Positions 63,058 through 64,000 of a stretch of 64,000 nucleotides of DNA are shown piece by piece. Both the position numbers and the translations under genes were made by a program. The notes under the pieces are model-generated. The model worked only from the letters and a program-made list of their open reading frames with translations, had not been told where the DNA came from and searched no databases. The stretch lies in assembly GCF_904846315.1 (NCBI RefSeq), contig NZ_CAJHAF010000001.1, forward strand, positions 372,001 to 436,000, written 5' to 3'. Within the stretch, counting starts at the first letter, position 1. Every line of letters begins with the position of its first letter. Origin of the DNA: Psychrobacter jeotgali (GTDB lineage: Bacteria; Pseudomonadota; Gammaproteobacteria; Pseudomonadales; Moraxellaceae).

Positions 63058-64000
63058 ATGTATGCGCTCATCGACTGCAACAGCTTTTATGCCAACTGTG
63101 AGAAGCTCTTTCGTCCTGACTTGAAGGATAAGCCAGTAGTCGTGCTGTCCAACAACGATGGCTGCGTCGTCGCTCGATCAAGTGAGGCAAAGCTATTAGG
63201 TATTAAGATGGGTGTGCCGTACTTTCAAGTTAAAGACTTCTGTGAGCAGAACGACGTCACTGTGTTTAGCTCCAACTATACCCTTTATGCCGATATCTCC
63301 CAGCGTGTCATGACCACCTTAGAGACCCTCTGTCCAACGGTTGAAGTCTATTCCATTGATGAAGCCTTTTTATACCTAGCTGATTATCCTGTTGCCATGC
63401 AAGATCTCAGTGCTTACGGACATAAGCTTAAAGCCATTGTCGAGATGCACACGGGTATTCCAGTGGGTGTCGGTATCGGTACTACCAAGACCATGGCAAA
63501 ACTTGCCAATCATGCAGCTAAGACATATCCCGCCACCAAAGGCGTCTGTGTGTTAGACCATATCAGATGGATACGCCGCATCATGCAGATAACCGATGTC
63601 GGTGAGCTATGGGGCGTAGGGCGTCGTTATAAAGTTAGGCTTAATGAAATGGGCATTCATACCGTCTACCAGTTAGCCATCTGTGAGCCTGCCAAAATCC
63701 GTCAACACTTTGGGGTGGTACTAGAGCGCACCTGCTTAGAGTTAAACGGTCAGTCATGTCTGGGTATTGAGAGCATAGCGCCTAAAAAGCAAATCATCTC
63801 CTCGCGTTCTTTCTCCGAGCGCATCACCGACCAGCAAGCCCTTAGCGAGTCAATCTGTGCTCATGTGGCAAAAGCGGCCAGTAAGCTACGACAGCAAGAC
63901 AGCCTCTGTGCTTATATCACGGTCTTTGCTAAGAACAGCCCCTTTAGTAAAAATGAGCCCTATGTCTTTATCTCTGGTGACTATCACTTCATCACGCCTA
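63058..64000 (+). CDS. umuC: Y-family DNA polymerase V catalytic subunit, UmuC-like (3' partial)
   Basis: The frame is open to the window edge, giving 314 of about 420 residues. It begins MYALIDCNSFYANCEKLFRPDL with the first catalytic Asp, continues with LSNNDGCVVARS, and has the catalytic SIDEAF and the thumb/little-finger hinge GVGRR; the finger region SSNYTLYADIS is typical of UmuC/RumB/ImpB. It would perform error-prone translesion synthesis with UmuD', but no umuD gene is seen upstream. Mobile elements often carry such genes, so it may belong to the island. Confidence 0.93.
   Translation, partial: MYALIDCNSFYANCEKLFRPDLKDKPVVVLSNNDGCVVARSSEAKLLGIKMGVPYFQVKDFCEQNDVTVFSSNYTLYADISQRVMTTLETLCPTVEVYSIDEAFLYLADYPVAMQDLSAYGHKLKAIVEMHTGIPVGVGIGTTKTMAKLANHAAKTYPATKGVCVLDHIRWIRRIMQITDVGELWGVGRRYKVRLNEMGIHTVYQLAICEPAKIRQHFGVVLERTCLELNGQSCLGIESIAPKKQIISSRSFSERITDQQALSESICAHVAKAASKLRQQDSLCAYITVFAKNSPFSKNEPYVFISGDYHFITP

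Overview
The window looks like the chromosome of a gammaproteobacterium of the family Moraxellaceae, most likely Psychrobacter. This is inferred from gene content and protein style only: three tandem betaine-type BCCT transporters, a FimL-like pilus regulator, a stand-alone RnfB-like ferredoxin, an RNase HI-DnaQ fusion and moderately AT-rich DNA. No 16S gene or complete tRNA gene is present.

Region 1 (1-29,000) is mostly core chromosome: a gamma-carbonic anhydrase end, a HAD phosphatase, prfB with its programmed +1 frameshift, ppnP, a type IB topoisomerase, an acyl-CoA synthetase plus SDR pair, clpB behind a sigma-32-like promoter, a sugar dehydrogenase lipoprotein, three BCCT transporters each with its own terminator, then (minus strand) a DUF3144 protein, metK, nth, an RnfB-like protein, nudC, fimL-like and an rnhA-dnaQ fusion, followed by small envelope proteins and an LD-carboxypeptidase. 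Two copies of a hairpin-forming dispersed repeat lie at 536-650 and 26277-26419.

Region 2 (29,509-34,515) is a chaperone-usher fimbrial operon: major pilin, a terminator-like attenuator, chaperone, usher, tip adhesin.

Region 3 (34,682-43,617, minus strand) is a type I restriction-modification locus (hsdM, hsdS, hsdR) with a YgjP-type metallopeptidase at its end. A KAP-family P-loop NTPase sits between hsdS and hsdR and is bracketed by two large palindromic repeats.

Region 4 (43,917 to beyond the window end) is a genomic island. It starts at a 17-base fragment matching the 3' end of a tRNA-Leu gene with its terminator, a typical attachment-site scar. The island backbone holds a Gln-rich unknown protein, an inovirus Gp2-like protein, a zinc-ribbon membrane protein, a DUF932 protein, a YqaJ-type nuclease, a recombination-directionality-like protein and AlpA, several followed by their own terminators. 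It ends in the window with a Y-family DNA polymerase (umuC) cut by the window edge.

Two cargo blocks interrupt the backbone after alpA. Cargo A (about 50.75-59.5 kb) carries a MocR-type regulator, a degradative HMG-CoA reductase, a TctA permease with a small membrane partner, a CitMHS transporter and a two-gene AtuA pair. It is bounded by a duplication of the last 110 bases of alpA (91 identical bases, then one mismatch), and its first enzyme gene is preceded by a long structured leader. Cargo B (60,063-62,429) is a compact RiPP locus: a precursor with five aromatic-X-Lys tripeptides in a repeated KGGTYTK block, a HExxH-type putative peptide hydroxylase and an FxsB-like radical SAM/SPASM maturase. 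Cargo B is the best candidate for an undescribed system here.
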